Shown: positions 1 through 8,093 of the stretch, one piece after another
How positions within the stretch are numbered: position 1 is the first letter of the stretch
Layout of the letters: each line of letters starts with the position of its first letter
Assembly: GCF_014207905.1 (NCBI RefSeq)
Contig: NZ_JACHLB010000009.1
Span: forward strand, 62,001-126,000
Length of the DNA: 64,000 nucleotides
Origin: Flavobacterium notoginsengisoli
Lineage (GTDB): Bacteria > Bacteroidota > Bacteroidia > Flavobacteriales > Flavobacteriaceae
Direction of reading: 5' to 3'
Notes under the pieces: generated by a model
Seen by the model: the letters and a program-made list of their open reading frames with translations, nothing else
What the model was told of the DNA's origin: nothing
The model's database searches: none
Translations under genes and position numbers: made by a program

Positions 1-2
1 TT

Positions 3-398
3 GAAAGATTGGCAATTCAGCCAGAGCTTTTGTATTCTACACAAGGTTCAAAATTTAAATATGGAGCTCCAGATGTTAAGATGGATTACATTAATATACC
101 CGTTTTGGCTAAGTTTTATATTACAAAACAATTTACTGTAGAAGCTGGTCCTCAGATTGGTTTCTTAGTTTCAGCCAAACAAAACGGTTATGATAATTTT
201 AAAGACGATTTAAAATCTGTTGATTTAGGTTTTAATTTTGGTGCTGGTTATAATTTTACAGATAATCTTTCTGCGGGAATACGTTATACAGTGGGTATTT
301 CGAATATTGATGATACTGAATTTGATAATGTTGAAGATTATTACGATTACAGTATTAGAAATGGTAACCTTGCATTGTCTTTAGCTTACAAATTCTAA
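3..398 (+). CDS. Outer-membrane beta-barrel protein (PorT-like), 5' end outside window
   Basis: This is the C-terminal part of a small outer-membrane barrel. The frame is open back to the window edge (ERLAIQPELLYS...), and the paralogue just downstream has the matching DERFGIQPELIYS in mid-protein, so the real start lies upstream and the TTG at 9 is not a start. The visible part alternates amphipathic strands (VEAGPQIGFLVSA, FGAGYNFTDNLSAGIRY) and ends in LALSLAYKF, with the terminal aromatic residue typical of outer-membrane barrels. The neighbour at 541 is similar along its whole length, which suggests tandem duplication. The ligand is unknown; these proteins are usually annotated only as porin family or outer membrane beta-barrel protein. 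Confidence 0.85.
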   Translation, partial: ERLAIQPELLYSTQGSKFKYGAPDVKMDYINIPVLAKFYITKQFTVEAGPQIGFLVSAKQNGYDNFKDDLKSVDLGFNFGAGYNFTDNLSAGIRYTVGISNIDDTEFDNVEDYYDYSIRNGNLALSLAYKF

Positions 399-420
399 TA
401 AGGATTTTAAAAAAATATAA

Positions 421-453
421 AAAGCCTTCCTTAAACAAGGAGGCTTTTTTGTT
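421..453 (+). terminator. Rho-independent terminator
   Basis: The arms AAAGCC-T-TCCTT and AAGGA-GGCTTT form an 11-bp stem with one bulged T and an AAAC loop, followed by six T. It lies 23 bases after the stop of the first barrel gene. Confidence 0.85.
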
Positions 454-506
454 TATATAATATTTTTATTATTAAAATAAAAATCAATATATCGCAAGTA
501 TGTTTT

Positions 507-514
507 TATATTTG
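507..514 (+). promoter_or_regulatory. Candidate Bacteroidota -7 element for the second barrel gene
   Basis: TATATTTG is a perfect TAnnTTTG box 26 bases before the ATG at 541. I see no clear TTG at the -33 position, so only the -7 half is supported. Confidence 0.4.
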
Positions 515-540
515 GCAAACAAATTTAACCTTAAGACGTA

Positions 541-1122
541 ATGAAAAAAAATATTTTATCTGCTCTTTTAGTTATGGCATTTGGTTTTGCAAATGCTCAA
601 GGAACCGGAAGTAGATTTGGAATTAAAGCAGGTGTTAATTTTCCAAATACCTCTAGTGATTTCCATGAAAATGAAAATTTAATAGGGTATCAAGTGGGTA
701 TTTTTTCGGAAATTAAGACAGATGAAAGATTCGGTATTCAGCCTGAATTGATATACTCAACTCACAAAGTGGAAAATAAATTTATCAAAGAAGGTATAGC
801 GTACAATAATGACGTTAAATTGAGCTATTTAAATTTACCAATTTTGGCTAAATATTTTGTCACCCAAGGGTTAAGCGTTCAAGCTGGTCCGCAAATTGGG
901 TTTTTAATGAAAGCTGAAGAAAATGGTATAAATATTACGGATCATGTTAAGACTATTGATCTTGGTTTGAGTTTTGGTTTAGGTTATAATTTTCTGCAGG
1001 ATTGTTCGGTAGATCTTCGTTATAACTTAGGTTTGTCAAATCCTATAGATTTTCATGTTGGAGATGAAAATTATAAAATTAAAAACAGTCTATTTTCTTT
1101 GGTTCTGGGATATAAATTATAA
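541..1122 (+). CDS. Outer-membrane beta-barrel protein (PorT-like)
   Basis: A 193-residue exported protein. Residues 1-19 are a signal peptide (Lys-rich start, hydrophobic core, cut near ANAQ). The rest reads as an eight-strand type barrel with the repeated pattern GIKAGVNF, YLNLPILAKY and VQAGPQIGFL, and it ends in LVLGYKL. It is a close paralogue of the truncated gene before it, which shows IQPEL-YST, Y-N-PVLAK/PILAK and AGPQIGFL at equivalent places. Terminators on both sides (421-453, 1145-1174) and a -7 box at 507 suggest a single-gene transcript. Family membership is clear; the function is not known. Confidence 0.9.
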   Translation: MKKNILSALLVMAFGFANAQGTGSRFGIKAGVNFPNTSSDFHENENLIGYQVGIFSEIKTDERFGIQPELIYSTHKVENKFIKEGIAYNNDVKLSYLNLPILAKYFVTQGLSVQAGPQIGFLMKAEENGINITDHVKTIDLGLSFGLGYNFLQDCSVDLRYNLGLSNPIDFHVGDENYKIKNSLFSLVLGYKL

Positions 1123-1144
1123 ATTCAATATTTAATATTGTATC

Positions 1145-1174
1145 AACCTTTCTCTTTTGAGAAAGGTTTTTTTT
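1145..1174 (+). terminator. Rho-independent terminator
   Basis: The perfect 10-bp stem AACCTTTCTC / GAGAAAGGTT with a TTTT loop is followed by a T run. It ends the barrel gene at 1122. Confidence 0.9.
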
Positions 1175-1226
1175 AACCTTATTGTATGAGACAATTTTAT
1201 GCCAAAAAATCATTTACTTTGTACAT

Positions 1227-2123
1227 ATGAATTGGAGCAGATATATAAAAGATTACCAGTCGTATTTGAGGATAGAAAGAGGTTTGTCTAAAAATACGAT
1301 TGAAAACTATGGCTTCGATATTGAACGTTTATGTGTTTTTTTAGAAAATAATCAAATTGATGTTTCTCCAATAAAAATTACAGATGAAACTTTACAGCAA
1401 TTTGTTTATGATGTTGCCAAAGAAGTAAATCCGAGATCACAAGCAAGAATTATTTCTGGATTAAAAAGCTTTTTTAATTATTTGGTTTTTGAGGATTACA
1501 GAAATGATAATCCGCTAGAGTTAATTGAAGCTCCGAAAACAGGACGTAAATTGCCAGATACTTTGTCTCTTGATGAAATAGATGCATTAATAGAAAGCAT
1601 AGATTTAAGCACTAACGAAGGTGAACGAAATCGTGCAATGCTGGAAACTTTATACGGCTGCGGACTTCGCGTTTCGGAATTAATTACACTCAAAATTTCT
1701 GATTTATTCTTTGATGAAGGTTTTATAAAAATTACCGGAAAAGGTAATAAGGAAAGATTTGTTCCAATTGGGCCTTTAACACAAAAATATATCGATCTTT
1801 ACAGAAAAGAAATTCGCACTCATCTAAATATTAAGAAAGGTGCTGAAGATACTTTGTTTCTTAATAGGAGAGGCAATCAACTAACACGTGCCATGATATT
1901 TACTATAATTAAGGATCTTGCACAGAAAATTGGATTAAAAAAAAGGATCAGTCCCCATACTCTACGCCATTCTTTTGCCACTCATTTGTTAGAAAACGGA
2001 GCAGATTTACGATCTATTCAATTAATGCTCGGACACGAATCAATCACAACCACAGAGATTTATGTTCATTTAGATCGAAGTTTTTTGAAAGAAGTAATGC
2101 ATACTTTTCACCCCAGAAAATAA
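1227..2123 (+). CDS. xerD: Site-specific tyrosine recombinase XerD
   Basis: A 298-residue tyrosine recombinase, the normal length for XerD, which acts at dif to resolve chromosome dimers. The N-terminal SAM-like core-binding domain (about 1-95) begins YIKDYQSYLRIERGLSKNT. The catalytic domain carries the first Arg in GCGLRVSEL (about 149), the Lys in TGKGNKERF, the HTLRH motif (about 245-249), the second His in LGHESITTT and the Tyr nucleophile in TEIYVHL (about 279). I chose the ATG at 1227 because the frame upstream to 1182 overlaps promoter-like sequence and does not resemble the family. No integrase partners, att sites or cargo lie nearby, so I read it as the housekeeping enzyme. Confidence 0.92.
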   Translation: MNWSRYIKDYQSYLRIERGLSKNTIENYGFDIERLCVFLENNQIDVSPIKITDETLQQFVYDVAKEVNPRSQARIISGLKSFFNYLVFEDYRNDNPLELIEAPKTGRKLPDTLSLDEIDALIESIDLSTNEGERNRAMLETLYGCGLRVSELITLKISDLFFDEGFIKITGKGNKERFVPIGPLTQKYIDLYRKEIRTHLNIKKGAEDTLFLNRRGNQLTRAMIFTIIKDLAQKIGLKKRISPHTLRHSFATHLLENGADLRSIQLMLGHESITTTEIYVHLDRSFLKEVMHTFHPRK

Positions 2124-2273
2124 TTTTTAGCAATTTTATATGTAATATTGCAAAAATTTATATATTGTGTTAAAATTTTGTTGTAATAAAAACAAAAGAA
2201 TAAAAAGTTGTGATTTTTCTTCTTCTTTTAAAGGAAAAATCTTGAATATTTTATTTACATAAAAAAGTATAAT

Positions 2274-3794
2274 ATGGTTTTTGATTTATATGGGAATGAC
2301 GATTGCTTGGAGGTAAATAATTTTTATAAAAAATTGTTGGCCGAAATGCCTGACTTACTTTTTCAATTTGTTATTGATGCTGACAATAATTATTCATTTC
2401 CCCTCGTGAGTAAATCAGCCGATGAAATATTTGAACTTACCGCTGCAGACTTTACTAATGATATAAAATTTGTGATTTATGATCGAATTTTACAGCAAGA
2501 CCGCGAACGTTTTTTTCAATCATTGGTAACAGCTAGAAAAGAAATTAAGCCTTGGGATATTGAGTTTAGAGCGATTCTTCCTAAAAAAGGAATTCGTTGG
2601 TTTAAAATTTCTTCTAAAACAGAATCTGCTTTAGATGGAAATGTGATTTTTTACGGACATGTTTCAGATATTACAGACTTAAAAGACAAAGAAGAGAAGC
2701 TTCGAATATCAGAAGAACGTTTTCAGTTTGCTCTTGACGCTTCAACAGCTGGTGTTTGGGACTGGGATATGGTTACAAATAGTGTTTTTTATTCTTCATT
2801 GTCTCTTAAAATTTTAGAGTTAGAATCGACAGATATTTTTGATGATCCTGAACGTTGGGATAAAATTGTGCATCCAGATGACTTGCCGAAATATTATTCG
2901 GATATTCAAGAGCATTTTGATAACAAGATTCCTTATTATGAAAATTACCACCGTGTTATGACATCTAGTGGCAATTATAAATGGATTCTAGATCGCGGAA
3001 AAGTTATCAAGCGTGATGAAAATGGAAAACCTTTAAGGGTTATTGGAACACATACGGATGTTTCTGCTCAAAAAGAAAAAGAGCTGGAATTGATAAAAAC
3101 AATGAAATTATACAGCGATCAAAACAGTCGTTTGTTGAATTTCTCGCATATCGTTTCGCATAATTTGAATACACAGGCAGGTAATATAAAGTCAATTTTA
3201 GACTTTATTGACGCCGATGTAGATAAGCAGACCGTTTCGGAAATGTTGGAGCATTTAAGAACGGTTTCAAACGATTTGAACGAAACGATTTCAAATCTTA
3301 CGCAAATTGTAAAAACCCAGAGTAATATCAATATTGCTGTTGTTCCGTTAATGCTTTGTGAGTATATCGAAAAAACTATTTCAACGATTAAGGGTTACGA
3401 TAAACAACGTAAAGTGACTATTGTAAATAACGTACCGAAGTATTTGACGATTAATTTTAATCCGGCCTATATGGAAAGTGTTTTGTTGAATTTTACGACC
3501 AATGCGATAAAATATGCGCATCCAGATAGAGATCCGGTTATTATTTTCGATTTTGCAATCGAACCAGAGGGATTTAAATCGCTAAAGATTACGGATAATG
3601 GTCTGGGAATCGATTTGAAGACTTATGGTGAATTGTTATTCGGAATGTATAAAACGTTTCATAAACATGAAGAAGCGCGCGGAATAGGTTTGTATATTAC
3701 CAGAAATCAAATTGAAGCCATGAAAGGAACTGTTTTGGTAGAAAGTGAAGTAGGAGTGGGAACAAGTTTTAAAATTGTTTTTAATGATATGTAA
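2274..3794 (+). CDS. PAS-domain sensor histidine kinase
   Basis: A 506-residue cytoplasmic kinase without membrane segments or signal peptide. It has two PAS/PAC modules (about 20-140 and 148-265; the second has DWDMVTNSVFYS and WILDRGKVIKR), a short coiled linker, and a dimerisation/phosphoacceptor helix with SHIVSHNLNTQ (His near 294). The HATPase domain shows the N box NFTTNAIKYA (about 409), G1 ITDNGLGID (about 441) and G2 RGIGLYITRNQ (about 468). No response regulator is adjacent, so it is an orphan whose partner is elsewhere. The signal is unknown; soluble PAS domains suggest an internal redox, ligand or light cue. Confidence 0.9.
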   Translation: MVFDLYGNDDCLEVNNFYKKLLAEMPDLLFQFVIDADNNYSFPLVSKSADEIFELTAADFTNDIKFVIYDRILQQDRERFFQSLVTARKEIKPWDIEFRAILPKKGIRWFKISSKTESALDGNVIFYGHVSDITDLKDKEEKLRISEERFQFALDASTAGVWDWDMVTNSVFYSSLSLKILELESTDIFDDPERWDKIVHPDDLPKYYSDIQEHFDNKIPYYENYHRVMTSSGNYKWILDRGKVIKRDENGKPLRVIGTHTDVSAQKEKELELIKTMKLYSDQNSRLLNFSHIVSHNLNTQAGNIKSILDFIDADVDKQTVSEMLEHLRTVSNDLNETISNLTQIVKTQSNINIAVVPLMLCEYIEKTISTIKGYDKQRKVTIVNNVPKYLTINFNPAYMESVLLNFTTNAIKYAHPDRDPVIIFDFAIEPEGFKSLKITDNGLGIDLKTYGELLFGMYKTFHKHEEARGIGLYITRNQIEAMKGTVLVESEVGVGTSFKIVFNDM

Positions 3795-3812
3795 AACTTG
3801 AAAGTGAATATA

Positions 3813-3850
3813 AAAAATAAAGGCTGTCGATTGACAGCCTTTATTTTTTA
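3813..3850. terminator. Bidirectional terminator between convergent genes
   Basis: A stem of about 16 bp centred on AGGCTGTC / GACAGCCT with a GATT loop, flanked by A-rich and T-rich tracts on opposite sides. It can end both the kinase (+) and rny (-). Confidence 0.88.
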
Positions 3851-3863
3851 TTTGAATCCCTGA

Positions 3864-5423
3864 TTATTTAGCAATATTAACAGCTCTAGTTTCTCTAATA
3901 ACTGTCACTTTCACTTGACCAGGATAAGTCATTTCTGTTTGAATTTTTTGTGAAATCTCGAAAGATAAGTTTGCTGCGTTATCATCAGAAACTTTTTCAC
4001 TTTCTACAATTACACGAAGTTCTCTACCGGCTTGAATTGCATAAGCATTTTTAACACCGCTGAATCCGTAAGCTACATCTTCTAGATCTTTCAAACGCTG
4101 AATGTAAGAGTCTAAAACTTGGCGTCTTGCGCCTGGTCTTGCTCCAGAAATAGCATCACAAACTTGGATAATTGGAGAAAGTAACGATTTCATTTCAATC
4201 TCGTCGTGGTGTGCTCCAATCGCATTGCAAACTTCTTCTTTTTCACCATATTTTTCAGCCCACTGCATACCTAATAATGCGTGTGGTAAATCACTTTCTG
4301 TATCTGGCACTTTACCAATATCGTGAAGTAAACCAGCTCTTTTAGCTAATTTTACGTTTAGTCCTAATTCTGCAGCCATAATACCGCAAAGTTTAGAAAC
4401 CTCTCTCGAGTGCTGTAATAAATTTTGTCCGTAAGAAGAACGGTATTTCATTCTACCCACAACTTTTATCAATTCTGGGTGTAAACCGTGAATTCCTAAG
4501 TCGATTACCGTACGTTTTCCAACTTCGATAATTTCGTCGTCAATTTGTTTTGCTGTTTTTGCAACAACTTCTTCAATTCTTGCAGGGTGAATACGTCCGT
4601 CAGTTACTAATTTATGTAAAGACAAACGAGCAATTTCTCTACGAACAGGATCAAAACAAGAAAGGATGATAGCTTCTGGTGTGTCATCAACAATGATTTC
4701 AACTCCAGTTGCTGCTTCAAGTGCTCTAATGTTACGTCCTTCACGACCGATAATTCTACCTTTTACATCGTCAGATTCAATGTTAAAAACAGAAACACAG
4801 TTTTCAACCGCTTCTTCTGTTCCAACTCTTTGAATTGTATTAATGATGATTTTCTTTGCTTCTTGCTGCGCAGTCAATTTTGCCTCTTCAATAGTTTCTT
4901 GAATATGAGACATTGCTTTCGTTTTAGCTTCAGCTTTTAACCCTTCAACTAATTGTTCTTTAGCTTCTTCTGCAGAAAGACCAGAGATTACTTCCAATTG
5001 CTGTAACTGGCTTTTGTGAAGTTTATCTACTTCAGCTTGTTTTTTGTCTAAAACTTCAATTTTATTATTGTATTCGGCAGTTTTAGCTTCAAAGTCATCG
5101 TTAACTTTTTTAGCTTTAGAAAGTTCGTTAGAAACTTGAGATTCTTTATCGCGTACACGTTTTTCTACTTCGGCAACTTTTTTATCTCGTGCTAAAATAA
5201 CTTGTTCGTGTTCAGATTTAAGTTCGATAAAACGCTCTTTTGCTTGAAGAATTTTATCTTTTTTGATGTTTTCTGCTTCTAAATTAGCGTCTTTTAAAAT
5301 TGAAGCTGCCTCTTTTTTAGCGTTTTTGATTAGGTTTGAAATATTACTTTTCTCGATAATTTTAGCTATCGCAAATCCTGCTGCAATACCTACAATACCA
5401 ATAATGATCGTTATGATGTCCAT
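3864..5423 (-). CDS. rny: Ribonuclease Y
   Basis: A 519-residue membrane-anchored endoribonuclease that starts mRNA decay. Residues 2-20 form one N-terminal transmembrane helix. Residues 25-195 are a long charged coiled coil rich in Lys, Glu and Gln. The KH domain (about 210-275) carries GRIIGREGRNIR at 222-233. The HD domain has the first metal His in LLQHSREV (His338) and the HDIG motif at 367-370. Length and order match RNase Y. It lies downstream of zapA and the 6S RNA on the same strand; the 6S terminator separates them, so part of its transcription may be read-through. Confidence 0.95.
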   Translation of the reverse strand: MDIITIIIGIVGIAAGFAIAKIIEKSNISNLIKNAKKEAASILKDANLEAENIKKDKILQAKERFIELKSEHEQVILARDKKVAEVEKRVRDKESQVSNELSKAKKVNDDFEAKTAEYNNKIEVLDKKQAEVDKLHKSQLQQLEVISGLSAEEAKEQLVEGLKAEAKTKAMSHIQETIEEAKLTAQQEAKKIIINTIQRVGTEEAVENCVSVFNIESDDVKGRIIGREGRNIRALEAATGVEIIVDDTPEAIILSCFDPVRREIARLSLHKLVTDGRIHPARIEEVVAKTAKQIDDEIIEVGKRTVIDLGIHGLHPELIKVVGRMKYRSSYGQNLLQHSREVSKLCGIMAAELGLNVKLAKRAGLLHDIGKVPDTESDLPHALLGMQWAEKYGEKEEVCNAIGAHHDEIEMKSLLSPIIQVCDAISGARPGARRQVLDSYIQRLKDLEDVAYGFSGVKNAYAIQAGRELRVIVESEKVSDDNAANLSFEISQKIQTEMTYPGQVKVTVIRETRAVNIAK

Positions 5424-5443
5424 GTTTGTTAGGGTTTATATAT

Positions 5444-5610
5444 AAAAAAAGCCTACATTAATTGCTTGTATAAACTCGTAAAGACAAGTTTTGAGCTAAC
5501 TCACTGTTCAAGTTTCCCAGCCATAAGGAGGGCATACTATAGTAGCGACGATTTGCTCATTCTAAATTGTTAGTGTTGAGTTTACCAATTGTGAACTAAT
5601 GTAGGCAGTA
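5444..5610 (-). ncRNA. ssrS: 6S RNA (flavobacterial 6S class)
   Basis: On the minus strand a long closing stem pairs GCCTACATTAGTT (complement of 5594-5606) with AATTAATGTAGGC (complement of 5451-5463), followed by seven T (complement of 5444-5450). A second paired segment just inside (GGTAAACTC with GAGTTTA-AC) continues the hairpin around a large mostly unpaired centre, as expected for 6S RNA, which mimics an open promoter and binds RNA polymerase. The position directly after zapA matches the known zapA-ssrS neighbourhood in other bacteria and the flavobacterial 6S class. The 167-base gap holds no convincing ORF. No obvious promoter lies directly before it, so processing from the zapA transcript is possible. 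Confidence 0.82.
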
Positions 5611-5632
5611 TCTTAGTTTCTGTAAAGAACGT

Positions 5633-5926
5633 TTAATTTTCGAGATATTGATCTAAAAGCAGGTTTAATTTTTTAATTCTCTCGATAGTCTCTTCTCCAT
5701 CGATTGCGTTATCAATTTGTTTTTGTTCCACTTGCGATGCAAATTGCAGGGCGCACATGGCTAATACATCTTGTTTGTCACGAACTGCATAATTTTCTTC
5801 GAATTGCTTTATCATGGCATCAATTTTTTTAGAAGCACTTCTAAGTCCTTCTTCTTGAGCGGGTTCAACCGTTAGTGGGTAAACGCGGTCTGCAATTGAT
5901 ATTTTTATTTTAAGCTTTCCGTCCAT
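5633..5926 (-). CDS. zapA: Cell division protein ZapA
   Basis: A 97-residue protein of normal ZapA length. The N-terminal part KIKISIADRVYPLTV is the beta-sheet head that binds FtsZ. It is followed by EEGLRSASKKIDAMIKQF and a C-terminal coiled coil that mediates dimers and tetramers. ZapA bundles FtsZ filaments at midcell. The start codon is five bases after the stop of the coiled-coil gene before it, so the two are one operon from the promoter at 6251-6280. The 6S RNA follows immediately, a conserved arrangement. Confidence 0.88.
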   Translation of the reverse strand: MDGKLKIKISIADRVYPLTVEPAQEEGLRSASKKIDAMIKQFEENYAVRDKQDVLAMCALQFASQVEQKQIDNAIDGEETIERIKKLNLLLDQYLEN

Positions 5927-5931
5927 AATTA

Positions 5932-6222
5932 TTAATCTGATAATTGTGCTATACAGTAATCAATTTCGCGAATTAATGAATTTATTTTAAGCTTTGTCTC
6001 TCTCTTGTTATTGTCGCTGCCAAGTAACGAATTGGCGATCTTAAGTGTTTCATTTTGCTTTTTCAAAGCTTCCATTTCCTCAGATTGTTTCTGGATAATT
6101 TGCGCAGCTTTGGCTAATTCTAATCGTAATTCTTGATTGTTTTTCTCTAAACCTTTTGATTTTTCAAAAAGTTTATTGACTTTATATTCAAGAGTATCAA
6201 TTATTTCGGCAATTACACTCAT
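5932..6222 (-). CDS. Coiled-coil protein, ZapB-like division partner
   Basis: A 96-residue protein that is almost entirely heptad-patterned helix (residues 5-70, for example LEYKVNKLFEKSKGLEKNN) with a short Asn-Asn-Lys hinge and a second helix. It has no signal peptide or membrane segment. It is the first gene of the zapA operon (gap of five bases), and size, coiled-coil character and context resemble ZapB, which works with ZapA and FtsZ. Sequence identity alone does not prove ZapB homology, so the function is inferred from context. Confidence 0.7.
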   Translation of the reverse strand: MSVIAEIIDTLEYKVNKLFEKSKGLEKNNQELRLELAKAAQIIQKQSEEMEALKKQNETLKIANSLLGSDNNKRETKLKINSLIREIDYCIAQLSD

Positions 6223-6250
6223 TATACATCCTATTCATTACTTAATCCTA

Positions 6251-6280
6251 CAAAGTTAATATTCCTTTTTATTAATGCAA
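6251..6280 (-). promoter_or_regulatory. Promoter of the zapB-like/zapA operon
   Basis: On the minus strand TTG (6280-6278), a 19-base spacer and TAACTTTG (6258-6251) match the Bacteroidota housekeeping promoter fully. Transcription would start near 6245, giving a leader of roughly 20 bases before the ATG at 6222. Confidence 0.65.
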
Positions 6281-6402
6281 TTTTTTATCGATTTTTTTGC
6301 ATTAAAATAGATAAATAGATGTAATTCAATTAATTGTGAATTTGTAGTCTTTTACTTGCTTTTATTGGCTTATTTTTGCTTATCTTAGCAAAAATGTTGT
6401 TT

Positions 6403-8082
6403 ATGAGATTATCTGTACTAGCCCTTTTTATTTGTAATTTTCTATTTGCTCAAACGCAATATCCTAAAGATTATTTCCGCCCTCCCCTTGATATTCCAAT
6501 GCAGCTTTCTGGTAATTTTGGAGAGCTAAGACCCAATCATTTTCATGCAGGTTTCGACCTAAAAACAAATCAAAGAGAAGGTTTAAGTGTGCATGCAATT
6601 GCTGACGGTTATGTTTCAAGAATTAAAATTTCGACGTTTGGAAATGGAAAATGTATTTACATTACGCATCCAAATGGGTACACTTCTGTTTATGGTCATT
6701 TGCAAACTCCAGTTGGTGCAATTCTCGATTATGTAAAAGCGACTCATTATAAAGAAAAAGCGTATGAAATTGAAATGTTTCCAAAACCTGGAGAACTTCC
6801 TGTTACAAAAGGAGATATAATCGGGCTTTCTGGAAATACTGGTTCTTCTGAAGGTCCGCATCTTCATTTTGAAATTCGCGATACTAAAACGGAGTTTGTT
6901 ATCAATCCAATTTTCTTTGGCTTTGACCAAAATATAAAAGATACTAAGAAACCAACTTTGTCTAGTTTGTATGTTTATCCTTTGGATAATGCAATCGTAA
7001 ATCAATCAAAACAGCCTTTGCTTGTCAATATGACGCTTCAGAAAGACGGAAATTATTTGGCGAGTAAGGTTAAGACCAACGGAAAAATTGGTTTTGGAAT
7101 TAATGCTGTAGATACCGATGATGTTTCTTTTAATAAAAACGGCGTTTTTAATGTCTCTACTTTTTTAAACGGAAATCAAAACTACAATTATCAATTTAAT
7201 ACGTATTCTTTTGATGAAATGCGCTACATAAACGCTTTCATTGATTATTCGCGTTATAAAAAAACAAGTCAGCGTGTGCAGAAGCTTTTCATGAAAACGC
7301 CTTTTGCTTTGAGCATTATTAAAACAGATTCGCTTCGTGGTATTGTAAAAGCCGAACCGAATTTGGCTTCGACTTACAGAATAGAAGTTTCGGATTATTT
7401 TGGAAATTTAAGAACGATTACTGTTCCTGTTGAGTTTGACAGCGTAACTCCAATTGTGGAGGCAGAGCCCGTTACTGCTCCTTATTTTGTTAGATATAAT
7501 AAAGATTCTAATTTCGAAAAAGATAATATGTCGGTATTTTTTCCTGCCGGAACTTTCTATGAAGATTTTAATATGAACTTTGATGTTCGAAATAAAAAAC
7601 TTTACATTCACGATGATACCGTTCCAGTTCATTCCAATTTTACAATAACTATAAAAGATGATTTTTATCCTGAAAATTTAAGAGATAAATTGTATATCGG
7701 AAGAGGGACAAGCCATAACGGAACAATTAGAAAAGGAGATGTTTTTACTGCTAAAGCAAAAATTTTAGGAACGTATGGTTTGGTTTTAGATACTATTCCG
7801 CCAGTAATAAAAATTGCAAAACCTATTGAAGGAAAATGGATAAGTGATCAAAAGAAAATTGATTTTACAATTGGAGATTCTCTATCTGGAATAAAATCGT
7901 ACAATGGTTATTTAAATGGCAGCTGGGTTTTATTTGAATACGAAAACAAAGCAAGAAGAATTACGCACACTTTTGATCCGCAATATTTGGTTGAAGGAGA
8001 AAACTTTTTAAAAATTGAAGTAGTAGATAATGTAGGAAATACTACTATCTTTGAAACTCATTTTTTTAGAAGTCAAAAATAA
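6403..8082 (+). CDS. M23-family metallopeptidase (LytM-type), exported
   Basis: A peptidoglycan endopeptidase of 559 residues. It starts with a signal peptide (MRLSVLALFICNFLFAQ). The LytM domain follows, with the zinc-ligand motif HFHAGFDLK, the core YGHL and the catalytic HLHFE in the segment GLSGNTGSSEGPHLHFEIRD. The C-terminal two thirds are beta-rich, probably Ig-like modules, a common layout in Bacteroidota. I chose the ATG at 6403 over 6394 because it gives the cleaner signal peptide. A -7-like TATCTTAG (6381-6388) lies just upstream, implying a very short leader. The TonB receptor starts 11 bases downstream, so the genes are probably cotranscribed. Confidence 0.88.
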   Translation: MRLSVLALFICNFLFAQTQYPKDYFRPPLDIPMQLSGNFGELRPNHFHAGFDLKTNQREGLSVHAIADGYVSRIKISTFGNGKCIYITHPNGYTSVYGHLQTPVGAILDYVKATHYKEKAYEIEMFPKPGELPVTKGDIIGLSGNTGSSEGPHLHFEIRDTKTEFVINPIFFGFDQNIKDTKKPTLSSLYVYPLDNAIVNQSKQPLLVNMTLQKDGNYLASKVKTNGKIGFGINAVDTDDVSFNKNGVFNVSTFLNGNQNYNYQFNTYSFDEMRYINAFIDYSRYKKTSQRVQKLFMKTPFALSIIKTDSLRGIVKAEPNLASTYRIEVSDYFGNLRTITVPVEFDSVTPIVEAEPVTAPYFVRYNKDSNFEKDNMSVFFPAGTFYEDFNMNFDVRNKKLYIHDDTVPVHSNFTITIKDDFYPENLRDKLYIGRGTSHNGTIRKGDVFTAKAKILGTYGLVLDTIPPVIKIAKPIEGKWISDQKKIDFTIGDSLSGIKSYNGYLNGSWVLFEYENKARRITHTFDPQYLVEGENFLKIEVVDNVGNTTIFETHFFRSQK

Positions 8083-8093
8083 AATCCAAATCT

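Noticed and set aside
1227..2123. XerD-like recombinase as a sign of a mobile element
   Set aside because: Length and motifs fit chromosomal XerD; no att repeats, cargo or tRNA target lies near.
5263..5445. Plus-strand ORF over the 5' end of rny
   Set aside because: It is antisense to the coiled-coil part of rny and its composition follows from that sequence.
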